Program-made: the position numbers and the translations under genes | Assembly (NCBI RefSeq): GCF_014489635.1 | Contig: NZ_CP060828.1 | Coordinates: 3,758,001-3,822,000 of the forward strand | Origin: Streptomyces roseirectus | GTDB taxonomy: Bacteria > Actinomycetota > Actinomycetes > Streptomycetales > Streptomycetaceae | DNA length: 64,000 nt | Direction: 5' to 3' | The notes under the pieces: generated by a model | Seen by the model: the letters and a program-made list of their open reading frames with translations, nothing else | Told to the model about the DNA's origin: nothing | Database searches by the model: none | Shown here: in pieces, positions 34,559-44,101 of the stretch | How positions within the stretch are numbered: the first letter of the stretch is position 1 | How the letters are laid out: each line of letters opens with the position of its first letter

Positions 34559-35986
34559 ATGCGCACAGCCCACCGCGTGGAAACCGTCCGCCAAGCCGAG
34601 CAAACCCTCATCTCCCGCCTCCCCGACGGCACCCTCATGCACCGCGCAGCCGCCGGCCTGGCCACCGCCTGCGCAAACCTGCTGGGCAAGGTCTACGCCC
34701 GCAAAGTGGTCCTCCTCGTAGGCAGCGGAGACAACGGCGGCGACACCCTGTACGCAGGCGCCCGCCTGTCCCGAAGGGGCGCGGCGGTGACGGCGATCCT
34801 CCTCACCCCGGACCGCACCCACCAGCAGGCCCTGACCGCGTTCACAAGAGCAGGCGGCCGGACAACAACCCCCGACAACGCACAACACACCCTGAAACAG
34901 GCCGACTTGCTGATCGACGGAGTCGTGGGCATCGGCGGCAGAGGCGGCCTACGACCCCCCGCCACAGACCTGATCCGCGCGGCCGAACACCACCACGTCC
35001 CCATCGTCGCCGTGGACCTCCCGAGCGGCGTGGACGCGGACACCGGCGAGGTCCACGGCGAGGCCGTCCACGCCACCCTGACGGTCACCTTCGGCACCCA
35101 CAAACCGGCCCTCCTGATCGACCCCGCGAGGGAGCACGCCGGCGTGGTGCACCTGGTCGACATCGGCCTGACCCTCCCGCCCCCCGAGGCGGAAGCCCTC
35201 CAGCACCCCGACGTGTCCGCCCTCCTCCCCCACCCCGGCGCTACAAGCGACAAGTACAGAAGGGGAGTTGTAGGCATCGCGGCAGGCTCGAACCGCTACC
35301 CCGGCGCAGCCGTCCTCGCCGTGGCCGGCGCGCTACGGGGCGGCGCGGGCGCAGTCCGCTACACGGGCCCCGCCACAGCCGAAGTGCTCGCCCGCTTCCC
35401 GGAGACCCTGATCTCGGACAAGGGCCCGAAACACGCGGGCCGCGTCCAGGCATGGGTGGTGGGACCGGGCGCCGGCGACGAGCAGGCCCCGGTGTCGGAA
35501 GTCCTCGCCCTGGACGACGTCCCCGTCCTGATCGACGCCGACGGCCTGCGCCTGGCCGACCCCGGCGCCGTCCGCCGCCGCACCGCCCCCACCCTCCTCA
35601 CCCCGCACGCGGGCGAGGCCGCCGCGCTCCTGGGTGTCACCCGCGAGGAGGTGGAGTCCCAACGCCTGTGGGCGGTACGCGAGTTGGCGTCCCGCTACCG
35701 GGCGACCGTCCTCCTGAAGGGCGCGACGACCTTGATCGCCGACGCCGAGGGCCCCGTCCGCGTCAACCCGACCGGCACCCCCTGGCTGGCGACGGCCGGC
35801 AGCGGCGACGTCCTCTCGGGCCTGACCGGCTCCCTCCTGGCCGCCGGCCTCCCGGCGAGGGACGCCGGCAGCGTGGGCGCCTACCTCCACGGCCTGGCGG
35901 GCCGCTACGCGGCGGACGGCGCCCCGACGACGGCGTACGAGGTCGCGGAAGCCCTCCCGACGGCGTGGCGGGACGTCACCGGGTAG
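34559..35986 (+). CDS. nnr: Bifunctional NAD(P)H-hydrate epimerase/dehydratase
   Basis: 475 residues from the ATG at 34559; an ATG five codons earlier gives MQTGP before it. The N-terminal YjeF_N epimerase domain (VVLLVGSGDNGGDTLYAGARL, VAVDLPSGVDADTGEV) is fused to the C-terminal carbohydrate-kinase-like dehydratase (GIAAGSNRYPGAAVLA, LLTPHAGEAAALLG, ATAGSGDVLSGLTGSLLAAGL). It repairs hydrated NADH/NADPH. It lies between the MoxR operon and glmS. Confidence 0.95.
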   Translation: MRTAHRVETVRQAEQTLISRLPDGTLMHRAAAGLATACANLLGKVYARKVVLLVGSGDNGGDTLYAGARLSRRGAAVTAILLTPDRTHQQALTAFTRAGGRTTTPDNAQHTLKQADLLIDGVVGIGGRGGLRPPATDLIRAAEHHHVPIVAVDLPSGVDADTGEVHGEAVHATLTVTFGTHKPALLIDPAREHAGVVHLVDIGLTLPPPEAEALQHPDVSALLPHPGATSDKYRRGVVGIAAGSNRYPGAAVLAVAGALRGGAGAVRYTGPATAEVLARFPETLISDKGPKHAGRVQAWVVGPGAGDEQAPVSEVLALDDVPVLIDADGLRLADPGAVRRRTAPTLLTPHAGEAAALLGVTREEVESQRLWAVRELASRYRATVLLKGATTLIADAEGPVRVNPTGTPWLATAGSGDVLSGLTGSLLAAGLPARDAGSVGAYLHGLAGRYAADGAPTTAYEVAEALPTAWRDVTG

Positions 35987-36012
35987 GCGGCCCGCCCCCG
36001 TCGACGCACCCC

Positions 36013-37860
36013 CTACTCCACCGTCACCGACTTCGCCAGGTTCCGAGGCTGGTCCACCTCGTTCCCCCGAGCCGTCGCCAGCTCACACGCGAACACCTGC
36101 AACGGCACGGTGGCGACGAGGGGTTGGAGGAGCGTCGGCGTGGCCGGGATCCGGATCAGATGGTCGGCGTAGGGGACGACCGCCTCGTCCCCCTCCTCCG
36201 CGATGACGATCGTCCGCGCCCCCCGCGCCCGGATCTCCTGGATGTTGGAGACGATCTTGTCGTGGAGGACGGACCGCCCCCGGGGCGAGGGCACCACGAC
36301 GACGACCGGCAGATCGGCCTCGATGAGCGCGATGGGCCCGTGCTTCAACTCCCCCGCCGCGAACCCCTCGGCGTGCATGTACGCCAACTCCTTGAGTTTC
36401 AGGGCCCCTTCCAGCGCGACCGGATACCCGACGTGCCGCCCGAGGAACAGCACCGTGTTCTTCCCGGCCAGCGACCGCGCCAACTCCCGTACGGGCTCCA
36501 TGGTTTCGAGCACCCGCTCGACCTCCCCGGAGATCTCCGCGAGATCCCGGACGACGGCCTGGATCTCGTCCCCCCACTTCGTCCCCCGCACCTGCCCGAG
36601 GTACAGCGCGACGAGGTAGCAGGCGACGAGCTGCGTGAGGAACGCCTTGGTGGAGGCGACGGCGACCTCGGGCCCGGCGTGCGTGTAGAGCACGGCGTCG
36701 GACTCGCGCGGGATCGTCGACCCGTTGGTGTTGCAGATGGCCAGCACCTTCGACCCCTGCTCGCGCGCGTGCCGCAGCGCCATCAGCGTGTCCATGGTCT
36801 CCCCGGACTGCGAGATCGCGATCACCAGCGACCGCCCGTCGAGGATCGGATCCCGGTACCGGAACTCGCTCGCCAGCTCCACCTCGCACGGGATCCGCGT
36901 CCAGTGCTCGATCGCGTACTTCGCGATGAGCCCGGCGTGGAAGGCGGTCCCGCAGGCGACGATGACGACCTTGTCGACCTCCCTCAACTCCGAGGCGGAG
37001 ATGCGCACTTCGTCGAGCGTGAGCGACCCGGACGCGTCGATCCGCCCGAGCAGCGTGTCCGCGACGGCCTTCGGCTGCTCGGCGATCTCCTTGAGCATGA
37101 AGTAGTCGTAGCCGCCCTTCTCGGCGGCGGACGCGTCCCAGTCGACGTGGTACGAGCGGACGTCGGCCGGCGCCCCGTCGAACCCGGTGACGCGCACCCC
37201 GTCCCGGCGCAGCTCGACGACCTGGTCCTGCCCGAGTTCGATCGCGGACCGGGTGTGCGCGATGAACGCGGCGACGTCCGACGCGAGGAACGCCTCGCCC
37301 TCGCCGACCCCGACGACCAGCGGCGAGTTGCGCCGGGCCCCGACGACGACGTCCGGCTCGTCCGCGTGCACCGCGACCAGCGTGAACGCGCCCTCCAGAC
37401 GCCGGCACACCAGCCGCATCGCCTCCGCGAGGTCCGCGCAGGCCGAGAACTCCTCGGCGAGCAGGTGCGCGACCACCTCGGTATCGGTCTCCGACCCCAA
37501 CTCGTGCCCGCGCCCGGCGAGTTCGGCGCGCAGCAGGGCGAAGTTCTCGATGATGCCGTTGTGGACGACGGCGACGCGGCCCGCGTTGTCGAGGTGCGGG
37601 TGGGCGTTCGCGTCGGTGGGCCCGCCGTGTGTCGCCCACCGCGTGTGCCCGATCCCCGTCCCGCCGGCCGGCAGCGGCCGGTGCACGAGTTCCTTCTCCA
37701 GGTTGACGAGCTTCCCGGCCCGCTTGGCGGCGGCGAGCCCCCCGTCCGCCAGCACGGCGACCCCGGCCGAGTCGTATCCCCGGTACTCCAGCCGCTTCAG
37801 CCCGGCCATCACGACGTCGAGCGCCGACTGAGACCCCACGTATCCCACGATTCCGCACAT
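36013..37860 (-). CDS. glmS: Glutamine-fructose-6-phosphate aminotransferase (isomerizing)
   Basis: 615 residues. The N-terminal glutaminase has Cys2 as nucleophile (MCGIVGYVG). Two SIS domains bind fructose-6-phosphate (VIACGTAFHAGLIAKY, ISQSGETMDTLMALRHA), and the end is LAKSVTVE. It makes glucosamine-6-phosphate for peptidoglycan; glmM downstream in the window takes the next step. Monocistronic; 26 bases separate it from the convergent nnr gene. I see no glmS ribozyme in the 133-base leader. Confidence 0.97.
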   Translation of the reverse strand: MCGIVGYVGSQSALDVVMAGLKRLEYRGYDSAGVAVLADGGLAAAKRAGKLVNLEKELVHRPLPAGGTGIGHTRWATHGGPTDANAHPHLDNAGRVAVVHNGIIENFALLRAELAGRGHELGSETDTEVVAHLLAEEFSACADLAEAMRLVCRRLEGAFTLVAVHADEPDVVVGARRNSPLVVGVGEGEAFLASDVAAFIAHTRSAIELGQDQVVELRRDGVRVTGFDGAPADVRSYHVDWDASAAEKGGYDYFMLKEIAEQPKAVADTLLGRIDASGSLTLDEVRISASELREVDKVVIVACGTAFHAGLIAKYAIEHWTRIPCEVELASEFRYRDPILDGRSLVIAISQSGETMDTLMALRHAREQGSKVLAICNTNGSTIPRESDAVLYTHAGPEVAVASTKAFLTQLVACYLVALYLGQVRGTKWGDEIQAVVRDLAEISGEVERVLETMEPVRELARSLAGKNTVLFLGRHVGYPVALEGALKLKELAYMHAEGFAAGELKHGPIALIEADLPVVVVVPSPRGRSVLHDKIVSNIQEIRARGARTIVIAEEGDEAVVPYADHLIRIPATPTLLQPLVATVPLQVFACELATARGNEVDQPRNLAKSVTVE

Positions 37861-37993
37861 GCGCGGCAGCCTAAGCCTGTTCGGGCGTCGAAACAGGGTT
37901 CAGCGTGCCCGAATTCGGAAATTCCCGCCGGGATTCGACACGCGAAGCGCACCCCGACGGGAACTCCGTTCAGCTCAGAAAGACCCGCTCACC

Positions 37994-39346
37994 TCACGAC
38001 GAGCGCCGCCGTCGCGCCACCACCAGCGCGCCGCCGGTCAGGACGAGCGCCCCGGCCCCGGCCGTCAGCCCGGCCACCGGCATCCCGGCCCCGGTCGCCG
38101 CGAGCTGCCCACTGCCGCCGGCCGGTGAGGGCGCGGACGAAGGGGAGGGAGTCGGCGTCGGCGTGGGGCTGCCGCTGGGCTTCGGGCTGGGGCTCGGCTT
38201 CGGCGTCCCCGCCTTCACGATCTTGAAGACCAGCTCGTCCTTGTCGTTCGCCCGGTTCGGGTCCAGCGGGTTGGCCGAGTAGAGGCTGGCCGGCACCCGG
38301 TACTCCGTGCCCGCGGCCGTCTTCGGGAACTTCCAGGTGAAGGCGTACTTCAGCGTCTCGCCGGGGGCCAGCTCGCGGAAGACGTCGCAGATCATGGTGC
38401 CCGGGTCGGCCCAGCACGGCGGGTATCCGGGCGACTTGACGGGCCAGTGGTCGAAGCCCATCCAGAAGCTGACCGCGTCCAGCGGCGCCGCGCCGGGGCC
38501 GTGGTTGGTGACGGTCACCTCGGTCAGCACCTCCTGACCAACCTTCACCGGCCCCTTGGGCTTCGTCGTCCACTTGACGCCCAGGTCGGCGGGCGTCCGG
38601 ACGGTGACCTTCTCGGTCCTGACGTTGTTCTCCGGCTTGCTGTCGACGGCGTCCCCGATGTCGACGGTGTTGGTGAACGTCAGCACGGTGCCGGGCGCCA
38701 CGTCCGCGCCGACCTTCAGCTCGACGTACGCGGACACCTCCCCGACCCCGCCGTTCGGCGTGCAGCTGAGGCTCCGGCCGTCGGCCGACGGCTTGCAGGA
38801 TCCGCTGGTCGCGTCGTCGATGTCCTTGACGTACGTGACACCGGGCGGCAGCGACAGCGTGAGGCCGGCCCTCTGCACGGTCCCCGTGTTGACGCCGGCG
38901 ATCGCCCGGACGCCCAGCGAACGGCCGGGCGCGACGAAGTCCGAGTCGGGGTACAGCCGCGCCTCGACGTCCAGCGGCTCGGGCGCGGGCTTGGTACCCG
39001 GGTCGGGCGCGGGCTTGGTGCCGGGCTCGGGCGCGGGCTTCGTCCCCGGTTCCGGCGCGGGCTTGGTCCCCGGCTCAGGTGCGGGCTTGGTACCCGGACC
39101 GGGCTCGGTCCCCGGCGCCGGCGCAGAACCGGCGTCCGGCGCGGGCGCGGGCACAGGCGCGGGCGCGGACCCGGCGTCCGGCGCGGGCACCGTCCCCGAA
39201 ACCTCCCCCGCCCCGGACCCAGCCCCGGCCTCCGTCCCGGCCCCCGCCCCCAACTCCCCCTGCGCCGCCCAAGCCCCCGGCCCCGCGAGCAGCGTCAACG
39301 CCGCCGCCCCGGCCGCGACAGCGACGCGTCCCCCACGTGCGTACAT
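37994..39346 (-). CDS. LAxTG sortase-anchored cell-wall protein 1
   Basis: 450 residues from the ATG at 39346 with GGGGAG upstream. A signal peptide ends at PGAWAAQ. A long Pro/Ala/Gly stretch with repeated KPAPEPGT units follows. Then come two DUF11-like beta domains with the block FDHWPxKxPGYPPCWADPG and ICDVF. At the C-terminus LAATG (415-419), a hydrophobic segment and RRRRSS form a class E sortase sorting signal. The product should be covalently attached to peptidoglycan. Third gene of a tandem paralogous set; 16 bases after the previous one. No sortase gene is in the window. Confidence 0.88.
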   Translation of the reverse strand: MYARGGRVAVAAGAAALTLLAGPGAWAAQGELGAGAGTEAGAGSGAGEVSGTVPAPDAGSAPAPVPAPAPDAGSAPAPGTEPGPGTKPAPEPGTKPAPEPGTKPAPEPGTKPAPDPGTKPAPEPLDVEARLYPDSDFVAPGRSLGVRAIAGVNTGTVQRAGLTLSLPPGVTYVKDIDDATSGSCKPSADGRSLSCTPNGGVGEVSAYVELKVGADVAPGTVLTFTNTVDIGDAVDSKPENNVRTEKVTVRTPADLGVKWTTKPKGPVKVGQEVLTEVTVTNHGPGAAPLDAVSFWMGFDHWPVKSPGYPPCWADPGTMICDVFRELAPGETLKYAFTWKFPKTAAGTEYRVPASLYSANPLDPNRANDKDELVFKIVKAGTPKPSPSPKPSGSPTPTPTPSPSSAPSPAGGSGQLAATGAGMPVAGLTAGAGALVLTGGALVVARRRRSS

Positions 39347-39362
39347 CAGATGTCTCCCCTGA

Positions 39363-40571
39363 CTATCTCTCGTCCAGAGCACGTCGTCGCGCCCTGGTCC
39401 ATCCCGCTCCGAAGAGCGCACCGCCGACCCCCACGAGCCCCACCGCTCCCCAGCCGACCGCCCCCAGGCCCCCGCTCCCGGTGACCGCGAGACTCCCGCC
39501 GCCCCCGGCGACCGAAGGCGCGGGCGCGGGCGGCGCGGAGGAGGAACCCGATGGCGTGGGCCCGCTGGACGGCGTCGGCTTCGGTGTCGGCTTCGGCTTC
39601 ACGATCCGGAACACCGCCTCGGCCTGGTCATTGGCCGAGACCGGGTCGTGCCGGCTGGCCGAGTACAGCTCCCCCCGCACCCGGTACGTCGTCCCCGCGG
39701 CCTTCTTCGGGAACTTCCACGTGAACGAGTAGGAGAAGGTCTCCCCCGGCGCCAGATCGCCCATGCGGTCACAGATGATCACACCGGGGTCCACCCAGCA
39801 AGGGGGATACGACGGCATCGAGGTCGGCCAGTGGTCGAACCCGGGATAGAACTTCACGGTCCCGCTGCCCGACACCCCGGGCCCGTGGTTGGTGACGGTG
39901 AACACGGTCCGCACCTCCGTGCCGGCCGCGACCGGCCCCGCCGGCGACATGCTCCACGTGACGCCCACGTCGGCCGGTTCCATCACCCTGATCGTCCAGT
40001 CGTCCACGTCGTTCGCCGGGTTGCCGTCCACGGCGTCCCCGATGTCCGCGGCGGCCCGGAAGTCCAGCTTCGTCATCGGCGGCAGCCCGTCCGCGACCTT
40101 CACCCGCACCTTCGCCATGACCTGCTTCGTGTTCCCGTCGTCCGCGACACACGTCAGCGTCCGGCCCCCCGACGGCGCACACGTCCCGTTCGTCTGCCCC
40201 GCCATGTTCCCCAGATACGTCACCCCCTCGGGCAACGTCAGCCGCAACACCAGCGACGGCGTCGTCTCGAACAGGTTCTCCGCGATCGCCCAGATCCCGA
40301 ACGTCTCCCCGGCCCACACGGACCCGAGATCCGGCCACATCCGCGCGGTCGCGTCGATACCGGCCTTGCCCTTGGGCGCGGGAGACGAGGAGTCAGCGGA
40401 CGGCGACGGCGATCCCGACACGGACGGCGACGGCACCCCGGACACCGACGGCGACACCGACGGGGACGGCGACGGCGACGGCACCCCGGACTCCTCGGCC
40501 CAAGCCCCCGGCCCCGAACCCAACGCCAGCACCGCCGCCCCCGCCACAAGCCCGGCCCACCGACGCCTCAC
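39363..40571 (-). CDS. LAxTG sortase-anchored cell-wall protein 2
   Basis: 402 residues taking the GTG at 40571, which overlaps the preceding stop as GTGA and starts a good signal peptide (MRRRWAGLVAGAAVLALGSGPGAWA); in-frame GTGs up to 40646 would bury it. A Ser/Pro-rich spacer is followed by two DUF11-like domains with FDHWPTSMPSYPPCWVDPG and the sorting signal LAVTG (361-365), hydrophobic segment and RARRR tail. Closely parallels proteins 1 and 3; the cysteine pair CWVDPGVIIC is common to all three. Confidence 0.85.
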   Translation of the reverse strand: MRRRWAGLVAGAAVLALGSGPGAWAEESGVPSPSPSPSVSPSVSGVPSPSVSGSPSPSADSSSPAPKGKAGIDATARMWPDLGSVWAGETFGIWAIAENLFETTPSLVLRLTLPEGVTYLGNMAGQTNGTCAPSGGRTLTCVADDGNTKQVMAKVRVKVADGLPPMTKLDFRAAADIGDAVDGNPANDVDDWTIRVMEPADVGVTWSMSPAGPVAAGTEVRTVFTVTNHGPGVSGSGTVKFYPGFDHWPTSMPSYPPCWVDPGVIICDRMGDLAPGETFSYSFTWKFPKKAAGTTYRVRGELYSASRHDPVSANDQAEAVFRIVKPKPTPKPTPSSGPTPSGSSSAPPAPAPSVAGGGGSLAVTGSGGLGAVGWGAVGLVGVGGALFGAGWTRARRRALDER

Positions 40572-41731
40572 CGCCCCCACCCCCGCCTCCACCCGAGCAC
40601 GAGCCCGAACAGCCCACCCCCGACGACAACCAGCCCGACGGCCCACCCCAGCATCCCCGGCCCGACCCCGGCCCCGGTCTCCGCGAGGTTCCCCCCGCCC
40701 CCGGCGACGGAAGGCGCGGACGCGGACGCGGAGGCGGAGGCGGACGAAGAGACCTCCGGCGACGGAGTCGGAGTCGGAGTCGGCGAAGGCGACGGCTTGG
40801 CCCCACCGGGCAGCTTGGCGACCTTGAAGACCAACTCGTCCTCGTCATTGCCGGGAACCGGATCCTCGGGGTCGTCGAACAGCGTCTCGGCCGACGCCCG
40901 CACGGTTCTCCCCGCGCTCTCCTTCGGGAACCGCCACTTCATGACGTACGTGCGGCTCTCCCCCGGCGCGAACGCCTTCTCCCACTCGCAGATCAGGTGG
41001 TAGCTGTCGGCCCAGCACGGCGGCGGGGGCTGCTCGTAGGGCCAGAGCCGGTAGTCGTTGGCGAGCGTCGACATCTCCACGCCGCCGGGCCCCCAGGTCG
41101 TCCGGTCGGAGTGGTTGGTGACGACCAGCTTCGTCGTGACCGACTCCCCCGGCTTCACGGACGTCTTCGGCGAGACCCACTCGACCCCGAAGTCGGCGCC
41201 CCTGCGCACCTGGAGCGTCGTCGAGGCCGTGTTGTCGGCGGGGTGGGTGTCGGGCTCGTCCCCGGTCGCGGCGGTGACGGTGACCGGCAGATCGGTGCCC
41301 GGCTTGAGGTGACTCCCGACGATCACCTGCAACCGGTACGCCAGCGGCCGGGCCGGCGAGGACTGCGACGTACAGGTCACACTCCGCTTGTCCGGCGCGT
41401 TCACGCACTCCTTGGTCTCGGCCGGATCCTCCAGGCTGGACACGTACTCCAGCCCGGCCGGCAACCGGACCACCAGCGACAGCTTCTCCGGCGCCCCGCT
41501 GACGACGTCCGCCCCGACCGCCAGGAAAACCCGCTGCGCCGGCGCGACGTCCCCCGGCGGCGCACTCAACGACGCCCGCACATCGACGGGCCCGACGACC
41601 CGCCCCTCAGGAGACGCGGACGGCGACGGCGAAGCCGTCTCGGCACCCGCCCCCGTCACCCCCACACCCCCCACCAGCACCGCCACAACCCCCACCGCCA
41701 GCCCCCGCACCACTCCCAGCCCACGACGCAT
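40568..41731 (-). CDS. LAxTG sortase-anchored cell-wall protein 3
   Basis: 387 residues from the ATG at 41731. The signal peptide (GLAVGVVAVLVGGVGVTGAGA) is followed by a short Ser/Pro spacer, two DUF11-like domains (VVTNHSDRTTWGPGGVEM, PPPPCWADSYHLICEWE) and the sorting signal LAETG (349-353), hydrophobic segment and WRRGWGR. First gene of the three-gene tandem, divergent from coaA across 137 bases. Substrate or ligand unknown. Confidence 0.86.
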   Translation of the reverse strand: MRRGLGVVRGLAVGVVAVLVGGVGVTGAGAETASPSPSASPEGRVVGPVDVRASLSAPPGDVAPAQRVFLAVGADVVSGAPEKLSLVVRLPAGLEYVSSLEDPAETKECVNAPDKRSVTCTSQSSPARPLAYRLQVIVGSHLKPGTDLPVTVTAATGDEPDTHPADNTASTTLQVRRGADFGVEWVSPKTSVKPGESVTTKLVVTNHSDRTTWGPGGVEMSTLANDYRLWPYEQPPPPCWADSYHLICEWEKAFAPGESRTYVMKWRFPKESAGRTVRASAETLFDDPEDPVPGNDEDELVFKVAKLPGGAKPSPSPTPTPTPSPEVSSSASASASASAPSVAGGGGNLAETGAGVGPGMLGWAVGLVVVGGGLFGLVLGWRRGWGR

Positions 41732-41868
41732 GACGCGCCCCCTCTTCTCCCATGTGGCCCGAAGTGACCTGTTGGACAGCCGACACACAGGAACGGTTGT
41801 ACGCGATACGGACCCCGGAGTGACGGACCCCACCAACCGACGCGTTCAAACTCCGTTAACAATGGACT

Positions 41869-42858
41869 GTGATCTCTCCGGTCTCCTCGATCCCCCGGAG
41901 CGCCCACCGGCACAGGCCGGAGGCGACTCCCTACGTCGACCTCACCCGCACCGAGTGGAGTGCCCTGCGGGACAAGACGCCGTTGCCGCTGACGGCCGAG
42001 GAGGTCGAGAAGCTGCGCGGCCTGGGCGACGTCATCGACCTGGACGAGGTGCGGGACATCTACCTCCCGCTCTCCCGCCTGCTCAACCTCTACGTCGGCG
42101 CGACGGACGGCCTGCGCGGCGCCCTCAACACCTTCCTCGGCGAACAGGGCTCCCAGTCGGGGACGCCGTTCGTCATAGGGGTCGCCGGTTCGGTGGCCGT
42201 CGGCAAGTCGACGGTCGCCCGCCTCCTCCAGGCCCTCCTGTCCCGCTGGCCGGAACACCCCCGCGTCGAGTTGGTGACGACGGACGGCTTCCTCCTGCCC
42301 ACCCGCGACCTCGAGGCCCGCGGCCTCATGTCCCGCAAGGGCTTCCCCGAGTCCTACGACCGCCGCGCGCTGACCCGTTTCGTCGCCGACATCAAGGCGG
42401 GCAAGGACGAGGTGACGGCCCCCGTCTACTCCCACCTCATCTACGACATCGTCCCCGGCGAGAAGCTGACCGTCCGCCGCCCCGACATCCTCATCGTCGA
42501 AGGGCTCAACGTCCTCCAGCCCGCCCTGCCGGGCACGGACGGCCGCACCCGCGTCGGTCTCGCCGACTACTTCGACTTCAGCGTGTACGTCGACGCCGCG
42601 GCGGACGACATCGAGCGCTGGTACCTCAACCGGTTCCGTAAACTCCGGGCGACGGCCTTCCAGGACCCGGACTCCTACTTCCGCAAGTACACGCAGGTCT
42701 CCGAGGACGAGGCCATCGACTACGCGCGCGGCCTCTGGCGCACCATCAACAAACCCAACCTGCTGGAAAACATCGCCCCCACCCGCGGCCGTGCGACCCT
42801 GATCATCCGCAAGGGCCCCGACCACAAGGTCCAACGCCTGCACCTGCGCAAACTCTGA
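41869..42858 (+). CDS. coaA: Type I pantothenate kinase
   Basis: 329 residues from a GTG. P-loop [12 protein letters not shown], then [33 protein letters not shown] and [11 protein letters not shown] are the bacterial type I signature. It phosphorylates pantothenate, the first and regulated step of CoA synthesis. The DUF389 gene follows 9 bases later and is probably co-transcribed. Confidence 0.97.
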   Translation: MISPVSSIPRSAHRHRPEATPYVDLTRTEWSALRDKTPLPLTAEEVEKLRGLGDVIDLDEVRDIYLPLSRLLNLYVGATDGLRGALNTFLGEQGSQSGTPFVIGVAGSVAVGKSTVARLLQALLSRWPEHPRVELVTTDGFLLPTRDLEARGLMSRKGFPESYDRRALTRFVADIKAGKDEVTAPVYSHLIYDIVPGEKLTVRRPDILIVEGLNVLQPALPGTDGRTRVGLADYFDFSVYVDAAADDIERWYLNRFRKLRATAFQDPDSYFRKYTQVSEDEAIDYARGLWRTINKPNLLENIAPTRGRATLIIRKGPDHKVQRLHLRKL

Positions 42859-42867
42859 AAGCCGGCC

Positions 42868-43788
42868 ATGCTGCACCTGCGCCTGATCACCCCGCCCGAG
42901 ACGACGAACGACGCGGTCCGCCTGATCGAGAAGACCGTGGGCACCACCCACCTCGTCGTCCTGCCCGGCGCCGCCCGCAACCCCTCGGGCGACGTGGTCA
43001 TGTGCGACGTCGCCCGCGAGGCCGGCGACCAGCTCCTCGCGTCCCTCCGGTCCCTGGGCCTGGACCGCACGGGCTCGATCGCCGTGGAGAACATCGACCT
43101 CTCCCTGTCCCTGCGCGCGGACAAGGCCGAGGCGGAGGCGCCCGGCGAAGGCGCGGACGCGGTGCTGTGGGAGCACCTCACCGACGCCACCCACGAGGAG
43201 TCGACCCTCTCCCTGACCTACGTCGCCTTCCTCACCCTCGCCACGATGATCGCCGCGTGCGGTGTGGTCCTCGACAACGCGATCCTGATCGTCGGCGCGA
43301 TGGCGGTGGGCCCGGAGTTCGGCCCCCTGGCGGCCCTGTCGACGTCCATCGTCCGCAAGGCCCCCAAACTGGCGGCCCGAGCCCTCACGGCCCTCCTGGT
43401 CGGCTTCGCCGTGGCCATGGTCCTCACCGTCGGTTTCAGCTGGCTCATGAACGCGGCCAACCTCTTCCACGAGTCCGACCTGGAGGGCGCCCGCCCCAAC
43501 ACCGACTTCGTCTACGCCCCCGACGCCTTCAGCTTCGTCGTAGCCCTCCTCGCCGGCGCCGCCGGCACCCTCTCCCTCACCTCCGCCAAATCCGGCGCCC
43601 TCGTAGGCGTGGCCATCTCCGTCACCACAGTCCCCGCAGCCGCCAACGCCGCAGTAGCCCTCACCTACGGCGACCCCCGCCAGACCTGGGGCTCAACAAT
43701 CCAGCTCCTGCTGAACTTGCTGGGCATTGTCCTGGCAGGAGTAGCAACACTGCTGGCGCAAAAATGGCTCTGGAAAAAACAACGCTGA
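42868..43788 (+). CDS. DUF389 integral membrane protein
   Basis: 306 residues. An N-terminal ACT-like cytosolic segment (MLHLRLITPPETTNDAVRLIEKT) is followed by about six membrane helices beginning at LTYVAFLTLATMIAACGVVLDNAILIVGAMAVGPEFGPLAALS, the DUF389 core. The function is not established. It is placed directly after coaA; the last 60 codons and the following gap are notably less GC-rich at third positions. Confidence 0.88.
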   Translation: MLHLRLITPPETTNDAVRLIEKTVGTTHLVVLPGAARNPSGDVVMCDVAREAGDQLLASLRSLGLDRTGSIAVENIDLSLSLRADKAEAEAPGEGADAVLWEHLTDATHEESTLSLTYVAFLTLATMIAACGVVLDNAILIVGAMAVGPEFGPLAALSTSIVRKAPKLAARALTALLVGFAVAMVLTVGFSWLMNAANLFHESDLEGARPNTDFVYAPDAFSFVVALLAGAAGTLSLTSAKSGALVGVAISVTTVPAAANAAVALTYGDPRQTWGSTIQLLLNLLGIVLAGVATLLAQKWLWKKQR

Positions 43789-44101
43789 GCGCGAAAACGA
43801 CCAGCAACCACGCAGTTCAGAAGCGCCGGCCTGCACCAATCTGCGGCCACCACCACACGGACGCGACAAGCCACAACACACCCGCACCCCCAAACCCGGC
43901 GAGCAACCACGTCCTTCAGGGGCGCGGGGCTGTATCAATCTGCGGCTACCGCCGCGCGGGCGCGACAAGCCACAACACACCCGCGCCTTCAAAACCGGCG
44001 AGCAACCACGTCCTTTAGGGGCGCGGGGAACTGCGCGACAAGCCACGACGAACCCGCGGCCCGACCACCACAGAACCCCCCACCCCGAACCGCCCCGGCC
44101 C
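43789..44101. other. Intergenic gap filled by dispersed-repeat copies
   Basis: The 313 bases between the DUF389 gene and glmM hold one full copy (C) and two diverged or truncated copies of the dispersed repeat. They share the junction text GAGCAACCACGTCCTT and GACAAGCCACAACACACCCG. There is no open frame with coding character. Confidence 0.75.
43911..43985 (+). repeat. Dispersed Streptomyces intergenic repeat, copy C with flanking partial copies
   Basis: TTCAGGGGCGCGGGGCTGTA then TCTGCGGCTACCGCCGCGCG, nearly identical to copy B. A degenerate copy precedes it (about 43801-43885). A copy lacking the middle follows (about 43999-44060, TTTAGGGGCGCGGGGAACTG). Confidence 0.8.

Noticed and set aside
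37861..37993. glmS leader ribozyme
   Set aside because: The 133-base leader shows no glmS ribozyme core, and that ribozyme is typical of Firmicutes.
34366..38226. 1286-codon + strand frame across nnr and glmS
   Set aside because: It is a wrong frame of nnr followed by antisense of glmS; Arg/Pro low-complexity only.
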